Below, in pieces: positions 29,006 to 38,269 of a stretch of DNA of 64,000 nt. The notes below the pieces were generated by a model. The model made no database searches, was not told the DNA's origin, and was given only the letters and a program-made list of their open reading frames with translations. This stretch comes from Modestobacter sp. VKM Ac-2986 (lineage in GTDB: Bacteria > Actinomycetota > Actinomycetes > Mycobacteriales > Geodermatophilaceae). The position numbers were made by a program, and so were the translations under genes. The stretch covers positions 1-64,000 of the forward strand of contig NZ_JAPVBH010000003.1 of assembly GCF_026967795.1 (NCBI RefSeq), written 5' to 3'. Position 1 is the stretch's first letter. Each line of letters begins with the position of its first letter.

Positions 29006-29848
29006 ATGGACACGACTGCAGACGACACTCCCACCACCTCCGGCGGTGAGGGCTGGTCCGAGGACATGGAGCTCGCACCGATCCGCCCCGGTGACGTCGA
29101 GGAGCCCCAGCACGACGACGACAGCCCCGGCGAGCGGCTGCAGAAGGTGCTCGCCCGCGCGGGTGTCGGCTCCCGGCGCGTCTCCGAGGACATGATCGAC
29201 GCCGGCCGGATCAGCGTGAACGGCCAGGTCGTGCGGGTGCAGGGCATGCGCGTGGACCCCGACACCGCGGTCATCGCTGTCGACGGGCGGCGGATCGACA
29301 TCCGCAACGACAAGGTCACCTACGCGATGAACAAGCCCGTCGGGATCATCACCTCGATGAGCGACGACCGGGGCCGCCCCACCGTCGGGGACATGATCGG
29401 CGACCTCGCCGTCGGGCTGACCCACGTGGGCCGCCTCGACCAGGACACCGAGGGCCTGCTGCTGCTCACCACCGACGGCGAGCTCGCCCACCGGCTGGCG
29501 CACCCCTCCTACCTGGTGTCCAAGACCTACCTCGCCCAGGTCACCGGCTCGGTGCCGCGCGACCTGCACCGCACGCTGCGCAAGGGCATCGAGCTCGAGG
29601 ACGGCCCGGTCAAGGTGGACTCCTTCCACGTCGTGGACGCCCACGCCGGCCAGTCGGTCGTCGAGGTGGTCCTGCACGAGGGGCGCAAGCACATCGTCCG
29701 CCGGCTGCTGGCCGAGGTCGGGCTGCCCGTCACCCGGCTCACCCGCACCGCCGTCGGCCCGATCGAGCTGGCCCGGATGCGCACCGGCACCATCCGCAAG
29801 CTCACCCGCACCGAGGTCGGCGCCCTCCACGAGCTCGTCGGCATGTAG
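29006..29848 (+). CDS. rluB: 23S rRNA pseudouridine synthase, RluB/RsuA family
   Basis: 280 residues. After a 40-residue acidic leader come an S4 RNA-binding domain (GERLQKVLARAGVGSRRVSE, about 42-90) and the RsuA/RluB catalytic domain: YAMNKPVGIITSM, the catalytic Asp in HVGRLDQDTEGLLLLTTDG, SYLVSKTYLAQV and EGRKHIVRRLLAEVGLPVTRL. Modifies uridine to pseudouridine in 23S helix 74-80 region by family analogy. ATG 29006 has ggagggg at 6 bases. Same position as Rv1711, after scpB; two strong hairpins follow. Confidence 0.95.
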   Translation: MDTTADDTPTTSGGEGWSEDMELAPIRPGDVEEPQHDDDSPGERLQKVLARAGVGSRRVSEDMIDAGRISVNGQVVRVQGMRVDPDTAVIAVDGRRIDIRNDKVTYAMNKPVGIITSMSDDRGRPTVGDMIGDLAVGLTHVGRLDQDTEGLLLLTTDGELAHRLAHPSYLVSKTYLAQVTGSVPRDLHRTLRKGIELEDGPVKVDSFHVVDAHAGQSVVEVVLHEGRKHIVRRLLAEVGLPVTRLTRTAVGPIELARMRTGTIRKLTRTEVGALHELVGM

Positions 29849-29853
29849 AAGGA

Positions 29854-29907
29854 CCCCCTTGCAGGGCCCCACCGCTCGCGAGCTCGCGGCGGGGCCCTGC
29901 AAGGGGG
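29854..29907. terminator. Terminator after rluB (17-bp perfect stem)
   Basis: cccccttgcagggcccc (29854-29870) pairs perfectly with ggggccctgcaaggggg (29891-29907). The interior itself contains a self-complementary gcgagctcgc, giving a long rod. It starts 6 bases after the rluB stop. Confidence 0.85.
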
Positions 29908-29911
29908 CCGG

Positions 29912-29961
29912 AACGCACACCGGCCGGCGTCCCCTCTCGGGGACGCCGGCCGGTGTGCGTT
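29912..29961. terminator. Bidirectional terminator, 23-bp perfect stem
   Basis: Arms 29912-29934 and 29939-29961 are perfect complements over 23 bases (outer aacgcacacc with ggtgtgcgtt, inner ggcgtcccc with ggggacgcc) around the loop tctc. Read in either direction it has two or three Ts at the foot. It separates rluB from the convergent GH3 gene. Confidence 0.88.
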
Positions 29962-29972
29962 GCGGGTGTTGA

Positions 29973-32447
29973 TTACAGGGCGGTGATCTCCACCGGGGTG
30001 GTGAGCACGCGGTCGACGCCGACGACGCGGTCCGGGCCGGTGACCCGGACGGTGGTCTCCAACGGCAGGTCGGTGCTCGACGTGCCGACCTTGAGCACCA
30101 GGTCGCCGGACTCCACGATGCGGGTCAGCTCCCGGCCGGTGAACGACGTCCGGTCGGCGTGCAGGGTGAACGACACGCGCGCGCCCGCACCCGCGGCCAG
30201 CTCGACCCGGGCGAAGCCGGCGAGCTGAGTGACCGGGCGGACCACGCTGGCGACCGGGTCGTGCAGGTAGAGCTGCACGACCTGGGCGCCGTCCCGCTCA
30301 CCGGTGTTGCGCACCGTCGCGGAGACCGTCACCGAGCCGTCGGTGGCCAGCTCCTCCGTCGCCGCGCCGTCGACACCGGCGACCTGCAGGTCGGCGAGGT
30401 CGAAGGTGGTGTACGACAGGCCGTGCCCGAAGGGGAAGGCCGGCGTGGGGTCGGCGGAGCTGATGCCGCTCTGCGCGCCGAGGATCGGGTGCAGGTAGGT
30501 GGCCGGCGACCCGCCCGGGGTGGCCGGCACCGAGACCGGCAGCCGACCGGAGGGGTTGACCCGGCCGCTCAGCACACCGGCGACCGCGCCGGCGCCCTCC
30601 TCGCCCGGGAAGAACGCCTGGACGATCGCGGCGGCCCGGTCGACGACGGCGCCCAGGGCGTAGGGCCGCCCGGTGAGCAGCACGACCACGACCGGCTTGC
30701 CGGTCTCCAGCAGCGCGTCCAGCAGCTCGCCCTGCAGGCCGGGCAGGCGCAGGTCGTCGGCGTCGCAGCCCTCACCGGAGGTGCCGCGGCCGAACAGCCC
30801 GGCGACGTCACCGAGGACGGCGAGGACGACGTCGGACTCACCGGCCACCCGCACCGCCTCGTCGATGCCGCTGCGGTCGAGCTCCTGCACCGGGACGCCG
30901 CGGGCGGTGGTGACCTCGGCGTCGGGGAACTCGGTGCGCACCGCATCGAGCAGCGTCGGCAGCTCGATGCCCAGCGGCATGTCCGGGTGCTGCACGCCCA
31001 CGTGGTTGGGGAAGGCGTAGCAGCCCATCAGCGACAGCACCTCGTCGGCGGCGGGGCCGACGACGGCGAGCTTCGCCGGGGCCTGCAGCGGCAGCGCCGA
31101 GGTGCGGTTGTCCAGCAGGACGACGGACCGCTCGGCGAGCGTGCGGGCCAGCGCCCGCATGTACGGCGGGTCGAAGTCCAGGGTCTCCGCGCCCTCGCGC
31201 AGCACCGCGGGCTCGGGGTCCCAGCCGGCGTCGAGCAGGCCGAGCTCGCCCTTCTGCAGCAGCACCCGCTCCAGCGCGCGGTCGATGACGTCCATGCCGA
31301 CCTCACCGGAGCGGATGCGCTCCAGCAGCGGCTCGCCGTAGCAGCGCACCGTGGGCAGCTCGACGTCGATGCCGGCCCGCAGCGCCTGCGCGGCGGCGTC
31401 ACCGGGGGAGGAGGCCACGCCCTGGGTGGTCTCGAGCATGGAGACGGCGAAGTAGTCGGCGACCACGACGCCGTCGAAGCCCAGGGTCTCCCGCAGCAGG
31501 CCGGTCATCAGCGCGGGGTCCGCGGCCGGGGGCAGGCCGTCGACGGCGGCGTAGGAGTTCATCACCGAGCGGGCACCGCCCTCGCGCAGCGCGGTCTCGA
31601 ACGGGGGCAGCACGATGTCGGCGAAGTCGCGGGGGCCCAGCCGCACCGGGGCGTGGTTGCGGCCCGAGCCGGAGCCCGAGTAGCCGGCGAAGTGCTTGAG
31701 GGTCGCGACGATGCCCGAGCTCTCCAGCCCGCGGGTGTAGGCCGAGCCCAGGACGGCGACGAGGTAGGGGTCCTCGCTGATGGTCTCCTCGGTGCGGCCC
31801 CAGCGGTGGTCGAAGCTCACGTCCAGCACCGGGGACAGGCCCTGGTGCACACCGACGGAGCGCATGAGCTCACCGATGCCGGCGGCCATGGTCTCGACCG
31901 AGGCGGTGTCGAAGGAGGCGCCCCAGGCCAGCGGGGTGGGGAAGACGGTGGCCTGCCAGGCGGTGAAGCCGGTCAGGCACTCCTCGTGGGCCACGGCCGG
32001 GATGCCGAGGCGGGAGTTGGCGACCAGGTCGCGCTGGGTCTGGGCGAGCACCCGGGCGCCGGTGAGCGGCTCCACCGGGCCGGTGCCGAAGACGCGGGTC
32101 AGCTGGCCGAGGCCCGGCTTGGTCAGCTCCTCCCACGGCGGGAGCGGCTCGGAGAACTCGTGCTGGTTGGGGGCCACCTCCTCGCCGTCGGAGATCGTCG
32201 TCCAGATGCCGTAGAGCTGGGCGACCTTCTCCTCGAGGGTCATCACGTCCATCAGGGCGCGGACGCGCTCGGGCAGCGGGCGCGCGGGGTCGCTCCACAC
32301 GTCGGCGGCGGGGGCGCCCGAGTCGAGGTCGGACGGGGACGGTGACGAGGTCACGGGACGGGCTCCTGGGGTCGGTTCGGGCGCCGGAGGAGGCGCTGAC
32401 TGGTCGCCGGTGTCGGCGCCGGAGGGCAGGGGAGGGGAGGTGGTCAT
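29973..32447 (-). CDS. Glycoside hydrolase family 3 (beta-xylosidase/beta-glucosidase type)
   Basis: 824 residues, apparently cytoplasmic: no signal peptide, but a 45-residue Pro/Ser-rich N-terminus. GH3 N-domain: ERVRALMDVMTLEEKVAQL, GIPAVAHEECLTGF, PVLDVSFDHRWGRTEETISED, TLKHFAGYS and nucleophile Asp in GFDGVVVADYFAVSM near residue 330 (Ala replaces the common Ser before Asp). C-domain: LLTGRPYALG, QAFFPGEEGAGAVAGVL, PFGHGLSYT, then a fibronectin-III-like end. The xylose genes nearby make short xylosides the best-guess substrate. ATG 32447 is five bases from the lacI stop, so the two are one operon. Confidence 0.92.
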   Translation of the reverse strand: MTTSPPLPSGADTGDQSAPPPAPEPTPGARPVTSSPSPSDLDSGAPAADVWSDPARPLPERVRALMDVMTLEEKVAQLYGIWTTISDGEEVAPNQHEFSEPLPPWEELTKPGLGQLTRVFGTGPVEPLTGARVLAQTQRDLVANSRLGIPAVAHEECLTGFTAWQATVFPTPLAWGASFDTASVETMAAGIGELMRSVGVHQGLSPVLDVSFDHRWGRTEETISEDPYLVAVLGSAYTRGLESSGIVATLKHFAGYSGSGSGRNHAPVRLGPRDFADIVLPPFETALREGGARSVMNSYAAVDGLPPAADPALMTGLLRETLGFDGVVVADYFAVSMLETTQGVASSPGDAAAQALRAGIDVELPTVRCYGEPLLERIRSGEVGMDVIDRALERVLLQKGELGLLDAGWDPEPAVLREGAETLDFDPPYMRALARTLAERSVVLLDNRTSALPLQAPAKLAVVGPAADEVLSLMGCYAFPNHVGVQHPDMPLGIELPTLLDAVRTEFPDAEVTTARGVPVQELDRSGIDEAVRVAGESDVVLAVLGDVAGLFGRGTSGEGCDADDLRLPGLQGELLDALLETGKPVVVVLLTGRPYALGAVVDRAAAIVQAFFPGEEGAGAVAGVLSGRVNPSGRLPVSVPATPGGSPATYLHPILGAQSGISSADPTPAFPFGHGLSYTTFDLADLQVAGVDGAATEELATDGSVTVSATVRNTGERDGAQVVQLYLHDPVASVVRPVTQLAGFARVELAAGAGARVSFTLHADRTSFTGRELTRIVESGDLVLKVGTSSTDLPLETTVRVTGPDRVVGVDRVLTTPVEITAL

Positions 32448-32451
32448 GGGG

Positions 32452-33450
32452 TCAGCGGCGCGGGGGAGCGGTGGAGGCGCGGGTGACCAGGTGGGTGGCC
32501 AGCTCCATGCGCTGGCTGCCGAGCACCCGGCCGTTGACCAGGTCGTGCAGCATCCGCCCGGCCATCCGCCCCATGTCGGCCAGCGGCTGGCACACGGTGG
32601 TCAGGGGCGGGGAGGACCAGCGGGCCATCGGCAGGTCGTCGAAGCCGACCACGCTCAGGTCGTCGGGCACGGAGAGCCCGGCCTGGCGGGCGGCCTCCAT
32701 GACGCCGAAGGCCTGCTCGTCGCTGCCGGCGAAGATCGCCGTCGGCGGGTCGGGCAGGGCCAGCAGCGCCTGCGCCTGGTCGTAGCCGCCCTGGTGGCGG
32801 AAGGTGCCGTGCACCACCAGCGTGGGGTCGACCGCGATGCCGGCCCGCTCCAGCGCTGCCCGGTACCCGTCGATGCGGGCCCGGCTGCACAGGTAGGCCT
32901 GCGGCCCGCCGACCACGGCGATCCGCCGGTGGCCCAGCTCGACCAGGTGCTCGGTGGCCGCCAGCCCGCCGGCCCAGTTGGTCGCCCCGACACTGGGGAC
33001 GTCCTGGCCGGGCATGTCGACCGGGTCGATGACGACGACCGGCAGCTTGGACCGGCCCAGCCGGCGCTGGTCGGCCGCGGTGAGCCGGGAGGTGACGACC
33101 AGCGCGCCGCGCCGTCCGCCGGCGACCAGGGCCTGCACCCAGTCGACGTCCGACGTACGGGACTGGGAGGAGACCACGACCTCCAGGCCGCTCTCGGTGA
33201 CCCCGCGGAGGATCTCCACGGCCCAGGGGCTGTCCAGTGCGGTGAAGACGACGTCGACCAGCAGGTCCTCGGCCGGGCGGCGGGTGACCGGCACGTAGTT
33301 GTGCGCGTCCAGCAGCTGCTGGACGTGGGCGCGGGTGGCCGGGGCGACGTCGGCCTTGCCGTTGACGACCTTGGACACGGTGGGCAGCGAGACCCCGGCA
33401 GCTGCGGCGATGGAGGCCAAGGTCGGTCGGCCCAGCTGGTGCGGTGGCAC
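32452..33450 (-). CDS. LacI-family transcriptional regulator of xyloside genes
   Basis: 332 residues. HTH TLASIAAAAGVSLPTVSKVVNGKADV with hinge helix RAHVQQLLDAHNYVP, then a periplasmic-binding-like sensor domain (VDVVFTALDSPWAVEILRG, ALVVTSRLTAAD, GHRRIAVVGGPQAYLCSRAR, TAIFAGSDEQAFGVMEAA, DDLSVVGFDDLPMARW). GTG 33450 has gggagg at 8 bases. It is the first gene of an operon with the GH3 gene and divergent from the ABC importer; identical operator-like sequences at both promoters suggest it represses both and itself until a xylo-oligosaccharide binds. Confidence 0.95.
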   Translation of the reverse strand: MPPHQLGRPTLASIAAAAGVSLPTVSKVVNGKADVAPATRAHVQQLLDAHNYVPVTRRPAEDLLVDVVFTALDSPWAVEILRGVTESGLEVVVSSQSRTSDVDWVQALVAGGRRGALVVTSRLTAADQRRLGRSKLPVVVIDPVDMPGQDVPSVGATNWAGGLAATEHLVELGHRRIAVVGGPQAYLCSRARIDGYRAALERAGIAVDPTLVVHGTFRHQGGYDQAQALLALPDPPTAIFAGSDEQAFGVMEAARQAGLSVPDDLSVVGFDDLPMARWSSPPLTTVCQPLADMGRMAGRMLHDLVNGRVLGSQRMELATHLVTRASTAPPRR

Positions 33451-33550
33451 TGGACGGCCTCCCGGTCCGTTTGCGGTGGCGGCTCGGCACGGAGCCTGCC
33501 CCCGGCAGGACCGGTGCGGTCAGGCCGGCGTCGCTGTCGGCGTGACGCGC

Positions 33551-33570
33551 ACGTTATCGAAACTTTCGGT
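33551..33570 (-). promoter_or_regulatory. lacI promoter -10 with adjoining LacI operator
   Basis: On the minus strand TAACGT (33551-33556) is a -10 box. Directly upstream of it is accgaaagtttcga (33557-33570), containing the palindrome CGAAA-c-TTTCG (33558-33568). The same 14 bases occur at 33713-33726. A repressor bound here would sit in the -10/-35 spacer. Confidence 0.65.
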
Positions 33571-33671
33571 ACTTGGATAGCCATCACACCCGGAATCCGG
33601 CTGATCTGCGGGCTGACGTGGCGGCGGAGAGGTCACGGTTCGGACACGTCGACGTATGCCTGGCGGGACCG

Positions 33672-33726
33672 TTGACAGGTGCCGGTGACGTGGCTTACGT
33701 TCTCGCAACTGCTCGAAACTTTCGGT
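33672..33726 (+). promoter_or_regulatory. Importer promoter with LacI operator at +6
   Basis: TTGACA (33672-33677), an 18-base spacer and TACGTT (33696-33701) form a good -35/-10 pair. Transcription would begin near 33708. The operator tcgaaactttcggt (33713-33726), identical to the one at the lacI promoter, covers the start of the transcript, as expected for a LacI roadblock. Confidence 0.75.
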
Positions 33727-33758
33727 TTTCAACGACGAAACAGGAAGGTGGCGGTGGG

Positions 33759-35084
33759 ATGTCCCCCCGGCGTCTGACCAAGGTGGCCGTGTCGGCCACC
33801 ACCCTTGCTCTGCTCGGCTCGATGGCAGCCTGTGGCTCCGACAACACCGCCGGTGGTTCCGGTGGCGGTGAAGGCGGCGGCACGGCTGACGTGTGGGCCC
33901 TGCAGGACACGACCCTCAACCCGATCGAGGAAGCCTCGATCCAGCGCTACAACGACGGCGACGGTCCGGGCTCGGTGAAGCTCTCGACCTTCGGCAACGA
34001 CCCGTACAAGCAGCGGCTCCGCACGGCGATCAACTCGCCCCAGGCGCCCGACGTCTTCTTCAACTGGGGCGGCGGCTCCCTCAAGGAGTACGTCGACGCC
34101 GGCAAGATCGAGGACCTGACCCCGATCCTGGACGCCGACCCCGCGCTGCGCGACGCGTTCCTGCCCAGCGTGCTGGCCGGTGCCGAGATCGACGGAAAGC
34201 AGTACGGCCTGCCGATGCGCGGTGTCCAGCCGGTGCTGATGTACGGCAACAAGGAGGTCCTGACGGCCAACGGCATCGACGGGATGCCCGCCACCTGGGA
34301 CGAGCTCCTCGCCGACGTCGCGACCCTCAAGGCCGCCGGGCTCACCACGCCCATCGCGCTCGCCGGTTCGCAGTCGTGGACCGAGCTCATGTGGGCGGAG
34401 TACCTGCTCGACCGCGTCGCCGGCCCGGAGGTCTTCCAGGCCATCCGTGACGGCGAGGGCCAGGGCTGGAACGACCCGGCCGTGCTCGAGGCGATGACCA
34501 TGCTCAAGCAGCTCATCGACGCCGGCGCGTTCGGCACGGCGAACGACTTCTCCGCGACCGAGTACGACGCGGGTGGCACCACGCAGCTGCTGGCCAACGG
34601 CGACGCGGCCTTCCACCTCATGGGCTCCTGGGAGTTCACGAACCAGAAGGGCACCAACCCGGACTTCGTGTCGGCCGGCAACCTGCTCTACGCGCCGTTC
34701 CCGGCCGTCGAGGGTGGCGCGGGCGACCCGAGCAACCTGGTCGGCAACGTGTCGAACTTCTACTCGGTGACCAGCGCGTCCCCGAACAAGCAGGCGGCGC
34801 TGGAGTACGTCAAGACCCAGCTCAACAACCCCGACTACGTCTCCGAGCTGATCGCGGCCGGCGACGTGATGCCGATCGCGGGGGCCCGCGAGCAGCTGGC
34901 CGCCACGGAGGACGGTGACTACCTCACCACCGTCTACGACCTCACGGAGAACGCGAGCAACTTCCAGCTCTCGTGGGACCAGGACCTGAGCGCCGACGAG
35001 GCGACCAAGATGCTGACCGAGCTGAGCAACCTGTTCCTGGGTGTGCAGACGCCGGAGGGCTTCGTCGCAGCCATGGCTGGCTGA
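33759..35084 (+). CDS. ABC sugar-binding lipoprotein
   Basis: 441 residues, extracytoplasmic solute-binding protein of the SBP_bac_1 family. Lipoprotein signal with Cys25 as anchor (LALLGSMAACGSD), a Gly/Ser linker, then family pattern (LSTFGNDPYKQRLRTAIN, PDVFFNWGGGSLKEYVDAGK, YGLPMRGVQPVLMYGNKEVL, PATWDELLADVATLKAAG, FHLMGSWEFTNQ). ATG 33759 has aggaagg upstream. First gene of an importer operon with the two permeases; likely binds xylosides, by its shared operator with the GH3/LacI operon. Confidence 0.93.
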   Translation: MSPRRLTKVAVSATTLALLGSMAACGSDNTAGGSGGGEGGGTADVWALQDTTLNPIEEASIQRYNDGDGPGSVKLSTFGNDPYKQRLRTAINSPQAPDVFFNWGGGSLKEYVDAGKIEDLTPILDADPALRDAFLPSVLAGAEIDGKQYGLPMRGVQPVLMYGNKEVLTANGIDGMPATWDELLADVATLKAAGLTTPIALAGSQSWTELMWAEYLLDRVAGPEVFQAIRDGEGQGWNDPAVLEAMTMLKQLIDAGAFGTANDFSATEYDAGGTTQLLANGDAAFHLMGSWEFTNQKGTNPDFVSAGNLLYAPFPAVEGGAGDPSNLVGNVSNFYSVTSASPNKQAALEYVKTQLNNPDYVSELIAAGDVMPIAGAREQLAATEDGDYLTTVYDLTENASNFQLSWDQDLSADEATKMLTELSNLFLGVQTPEGFVAAMAG

Positions 35085-35130
35085 CGCACACCCTCCCGAC
35101 CGCACCGCTGACTACACAGAGGACCTGATC

Positions 35131-36009
35131 TTGGCTGTCACGGGACGAGAGCGTCCTTCCGGCTGGTACATGGCACCGGTGTTGACCTTCTTCGGGGTCT
35201 TCGCCGTCCTGCCCATGGTGCTGGTCGTCTACCTCAGCTTCACCGACTGGGACGGCTTCGGCTTCCCCTCGCTCTCGGGCGGGGGGAACTGGAGCCGGGC
35301 CCTGCAGGACCCCGAGGTGGGGCGCTCACTGGTGCTGACGCTGGTGTTCATGGTCCTCGGCTGGGTCGTCCAGACCCCGATCGCGATGATGATCGGGGTC
35401 TGGGCGGCCGGGCGGCAGCGCAACCGTGCCGTCCTCAGCTCGATCTTCTTCCTGCCGGTGCTGCTGTCCACCGCTGCCATCGCGCTGCTGTGGAGCGCCG
35501 TGCTCGACGGCAACTTCGGGCTCACCCAGCAGCTGCCCTTCCTGGACCGGTTCAGCTTCCTGGGTGACCAGAGCCTGGTCATCTACACGGTCGCCTGGGT
35601 CCTGACCTGGCAGTACGTGCCCTTCCACACGCTGCTGTACCAAAGCGCGGCGCGCGGCATCCCGGTCTCGATCTACGAGGCCGCGACCATCGACGGCGCC
35701 GGTCGGTACAAGCAGTTCTTCCGGATCACGCTGCCGCTGCTGCGGTACACGCTGATCACCTCGACCGTGCTGATGCTGGTCGGCTCGGTCACCACGTTCG
35801 ACACCATCCTGCTGCTCACCAACGGTGGGCCCGGCACGTCGACCCGGATCGCGCCGCTGTACATGTACATCACCGGCTTCGGCGCCTTCGAGTTCGGCTA
35901 CGCCAGTGCGATCGCGGTCATCCTGCTGGTGCTCGGCGCCGGCCTGTCCCTGGCGGTCACCCGGCTCACCGGCTTCCGCAAGATGTCCAGCCAGCAGGAG
36001 GGCTCGTGA
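35131..36009 (+). CDS. ABC sugar transporter permease (MalF type)
   Basis: 292 residues from TTG 35131, which is preceded by agagga at 8-base spacing. Six membrane helices; EAA loop YEAATIDGAGRYKQFFRITLP contacts the ATPase. The N-terminal segment WYMAPVLTFFGVFAVLPMVLVV is helix 1. ATG 35170 is an alternative but would cut into helix 1. Overlaps the second permease (GTGA). Confidence 0.92.
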   Translation: MAVTGRERPSGWYMAPVLTFFGVFAVLPMVLVVYLSFTDWDGFGFPSLSGGGNWSRALQDPEVGRSLVLTLVFMVLGWVVQTPIAMMIGVWAAGRQRNRAVLSSIFFLPVLLSTAAIALLWSAVLDGNFGLTQQLPFLDRFSFLGDQSLVIYTVAWVLTWQYVPFHTLLYQSAARGIPVSIYEAATIDGAGRYKQFFRITLPLLRYTLITSTVLMLVGSVTTFDTILLLTNGGPGTSTRIAPLYMYITGFGAFEFGYASAIAVILLVLGAGLSLAVTRLTGFRKMSSQQEGS

Positions 36010-36917
36010 GCATCACCCAGTCCGGCACCCCGATGGCCAGGCCGCCGGCCTCCGCCGGCCCCTCCGCCTCGGTCATCGGGCCCAAGCGGCGCAAGGTCGG
36101 CCGCGAGAAGCCGAACTACCTGGCCGGAGTGCTGTCGGCGATCTGGCTCGTCCTGGTCGTCGTGCCGCTGTACTTCATGATCAGCAGCAGCTTCCGCACC
36201 CGGCAGGACTACCTGCGCGACAACCCGCTGAAACTGCCCTCCAGCCCGACGTTCGAGAACTACCAGTCGGTGTTCACCGGCGGGTTCGGCCGGTACTTCC
36301 TCAACAACATCATCGTCACGGTGGGCACGGTCGCCATCGTGGTCGCGCTGGTGGTGCCGGCGGCCTACGCGGTGGCCCGCAACCCCTCGCCGATGGTGCA
36401 GCGCGGCTTCTCGCTGATGCTGGTCGGCCTGGCCGTGCCCGCGCAGGCCGTGATCATCCCGGTGTACCTGCTGATCAACCAGATGCAGCTCTACGACACC
36501 CTGCTGGCCATCATCCTGCCGACGGCGGCGTTCGCGTTGCCGGTGGCGATGCTGGTGATGACCAACAGCCTGCGCGACATCCCCAACGAGCTCTACGAGG
36601 CACAGACCCTCGACGGCGCGGGTGCGCTGCAGACGCTGCGCAACCTCGTCCTGCCGCTGGCGAAGCCGGCGATCACGACGGTGACGGTGTTCACCGCCAT
36701 GAGCGCCTGGAACGGCTTCCTGTTCCCCCTGGTGCTGACCCAGTCGGCCGAGCAGCGCACGCTGACCCTGGGGCTGCAGACGTTCTCGAGCCAGTTCGGC
36801 ACCAACGTGCCGGGACTGCTCGCGGCCATCACGCTGTCCCTGCTGCCGATCTTCTTCGTCTACCTCTTCGGACGGCGGTACCTGCTGGGCGGCCTGACGG
36901 CCGGTTTCGGCAAGTAG
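36006..36917 (+). CDS. ABC sugar transporter permease (MalG type)
   Basis: 303 residues. Six membrane helices after a 30-residue cytoplasmic leader; EAA loop YEAQTLDGAGALQTLRNLVLP and C-terminal LFGRRYLLGGLTAGFGK, typical of MalG-like permeases. No ATPase gene is in this operon; the MsiK-type ATPase at 41032 probably serves it. A long hairpin lies 12 bases after the stop. Confidence 0.93.
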   Translation: MSITQSGTPMARPPASAGPSASVIGPKRRKVGREKPNYLAGVLSAIWLVLVVVPLYFMISSSFRTRQDYLRDNPLKLPSSPTFENYQSVFTGGFGRYFLNNIIVTVGTVAIVVALVVPAAYAVARNPSPMVQRGFSLMLVGLAVPAQAVIIPVYLLINQMQLYDTLLAIILPTAAFALPVAMLVMTNSLRDIPNELYEAQTLDGAGALQTLRNLVLPLAKPAITTVTVFTAMSAWNGFLFPLVLTQSAEQRTLTLGLQTFSSQFGTNVPGLLAAITLSLLPIFFVYLFGRRYLLGGLTAGFGK

Positions 36918-36928
36918 CGTCGCCCGCC

Positions 36929-36968
36929 CACCCGGCCCGTCGGATCAGCTGATCCGGCGGGCCGGGTG
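36929..36968. terminator. Bidirectional terminator between permease and ROK gene
   Basis: A 20-base-pair rod: cacccggcccg (36929-36939) with cgggccgggtg (36958-36968) outside and the perfect palindrome cggatcag/ctgatccg (36941-36956) inside. It overlaps the ROK gene's stop codon. Confidence 0.85.
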
Positions 36969-38147
36969 CGTGAGGACGTCCTCCAGCACCTGCAGGGCGG
37001 CGCCGCTGGCACCGGCCGCGGGCGGTCCGGGCACGCTGACCACCCGCGGCCGGCGCCAGCGGGCGGAGAGCACTCGCGCGGCCAGGTGCTCCTCCAGTGT
37101 CGGGCGCAGCAGGTCGGCCAGTTCCGCGAGGTGCCCGCCCAGCACGACGGTCGGGATGCCGACCACGTTCACCACCCCGGCCAGGGCCACGCCGAGGGCC
37201 CAGGCGCTGGCGTCCAGCGCCGCCACCGCGGCCGGCTCGCCGGCCGCCGCCAGCCGGGCGAGGTCACCGGCAGGGGTGTCCAGGGGCAGACCGGCGGCCC
37301 GCAGCAGTGCGTGCCGGCCCGCGAAGAGCTCCAGGCACCCGGTCGAGCCGCAGCTGCAGGCCGGACCGTCGGGGTCGACGCACACGTGGCCCACCTCCCC
37401 GGCCCACCCGGAGCTGCCGGTGACCCGGCCGCCGAGGACGACCGCGCCGCCGATGCCGATCTGGCCGGAGAGGTACACGAAGTCGCGGTGCGGGCCGGGG
37501 CGGCCCGGTGCCTCCTCGGCGACGGTCCGGGCGGCGAGGTCGGCCTCGTTGCCGAGGACGACGTCGAGCCCGGCCGGGAGGTGGCCGGCCAGCAGGGCCG
37601 CGGGCCGGAGGTCCGACCAGCCCAGGTTGGGAGCACGCAACAGCACCCCGGCCTCGGCGTCGACCACGCCGGGCAGCGCCAGGCCGGCCCCGACCAGCAG
37701 GGAGTCGGAGGGCAGCTCGGTGAGGACGCCGGCGGTCAGCGCACCGAGGGCGGCCAGCGTCTCGGCCGGGTCGCTGCCGCGCAGGTCGCCGGGCTCGACG
37801 CGCTCGGCCACCACCCGGCCCCGCAGGTCGACCACCCGGGCGGCGAGCAAGCCGGCGTCGGACTGCAGGCCCAGCGCGGTGAACCGGGCACCGGGCACCA
37901 GCGGGGTGGCCGGCCGGCCACGGCGGGGGACCGGCTCGCGCTCCAGCTCGTCCAGCAGCCCGCCGGCAACCAGCTCGTCGGCCAGCCGGGCGGCCGTGGC
38001 CCGGGTCATCCCCGTGACGCCGGCGATGTCGGCGCGGGAGAGCGGCCCGGTCGCGGCACACACCGTGCGGAGCACCAGGGCCAGGTTCGTCGTCCGGACG
38101 GTGGACTGGCGGGCACTGCTCGGCGCTCCCGCCAGTCGCTGCGTCAC
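36945..38147 (-). CDS. ROK-family xylose repressor (XylR type)
   Basis: 400 residues. N-terminal winged HTH ([40 protein letters not shown]) and a ROK sugar-kinase-like domain with [32 protein letters not shown] and the zinc motif [14 protein letters not shown]. Divergent from xylA, hence a likely xylose-responsive repressor of xylAB. GTG 38147 is six bases after a TAACCT -10 (leaderless). Confidence 0.92.
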   Translation of the reverse strand: MTQRLAGAPSSARQSTVRTTNLALVLRTVCAATGPLSRADIAGVTGMTRATAARLADELVAGGLLDELEREPVPRRGRPATPLVPGARFTALGLQSDAGLLAARVVDLRGRVVAERVEPGDLRGSDPAETLAALGALTAGVLTELPSDSLLVGAGLALPGVVDAEAGVLLRAPNLGWSDLRPAALLAGHLPAGLDVVLGNEADLAARTVAEEAPGRPGPHRDFVYLSGQIGIGGAVVLGGRVTGSSGWAGEVGHVCVDPDGPACSCGSTGCLELFAGRHALLRAAGLPLDTPAGDLARLAAAGEPAAVAALDASAWALGVALAGVVNVVGIPTVVLGGHLAELADLLRPTLEEHLAARVLSARWRRPRVVSVPGPPAAGASGAALQVLEDVLTHPARRIS

Positions 38148-38150
38148 CGC

Positions 38151-38192
38151 TTGAGGTTAGCGGCTCCGTGCCTTATGTTTCAGGGCAGAACA
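38151..38192 (+). promoter_or_regulatory. Overlapping divergent promoters of xylA and the ROK gene, with operator
   Basis: For xylA, TTGAGG (38151-38156), 17 bases, TATGTT (38174-38179). On the minus strand TAACCT (38154-38159), six bases before the ROK start, shares its bases with this -35. The inverted repeat TGTTTC-agggca-GAACA (38176-38192) covers the xylA -10 and start point and is the likely XylR operator. The two promoters cannot be occupied at once. Confidence 0.7.
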
Positions 38193-38269
38193 AAAGACCG
38201 CCCGGGTGGGCGACACGCTTCGGCCCCCTCACCCGCGCTCCCGGCACCCCCCGCGAGAGGAACTCACTG

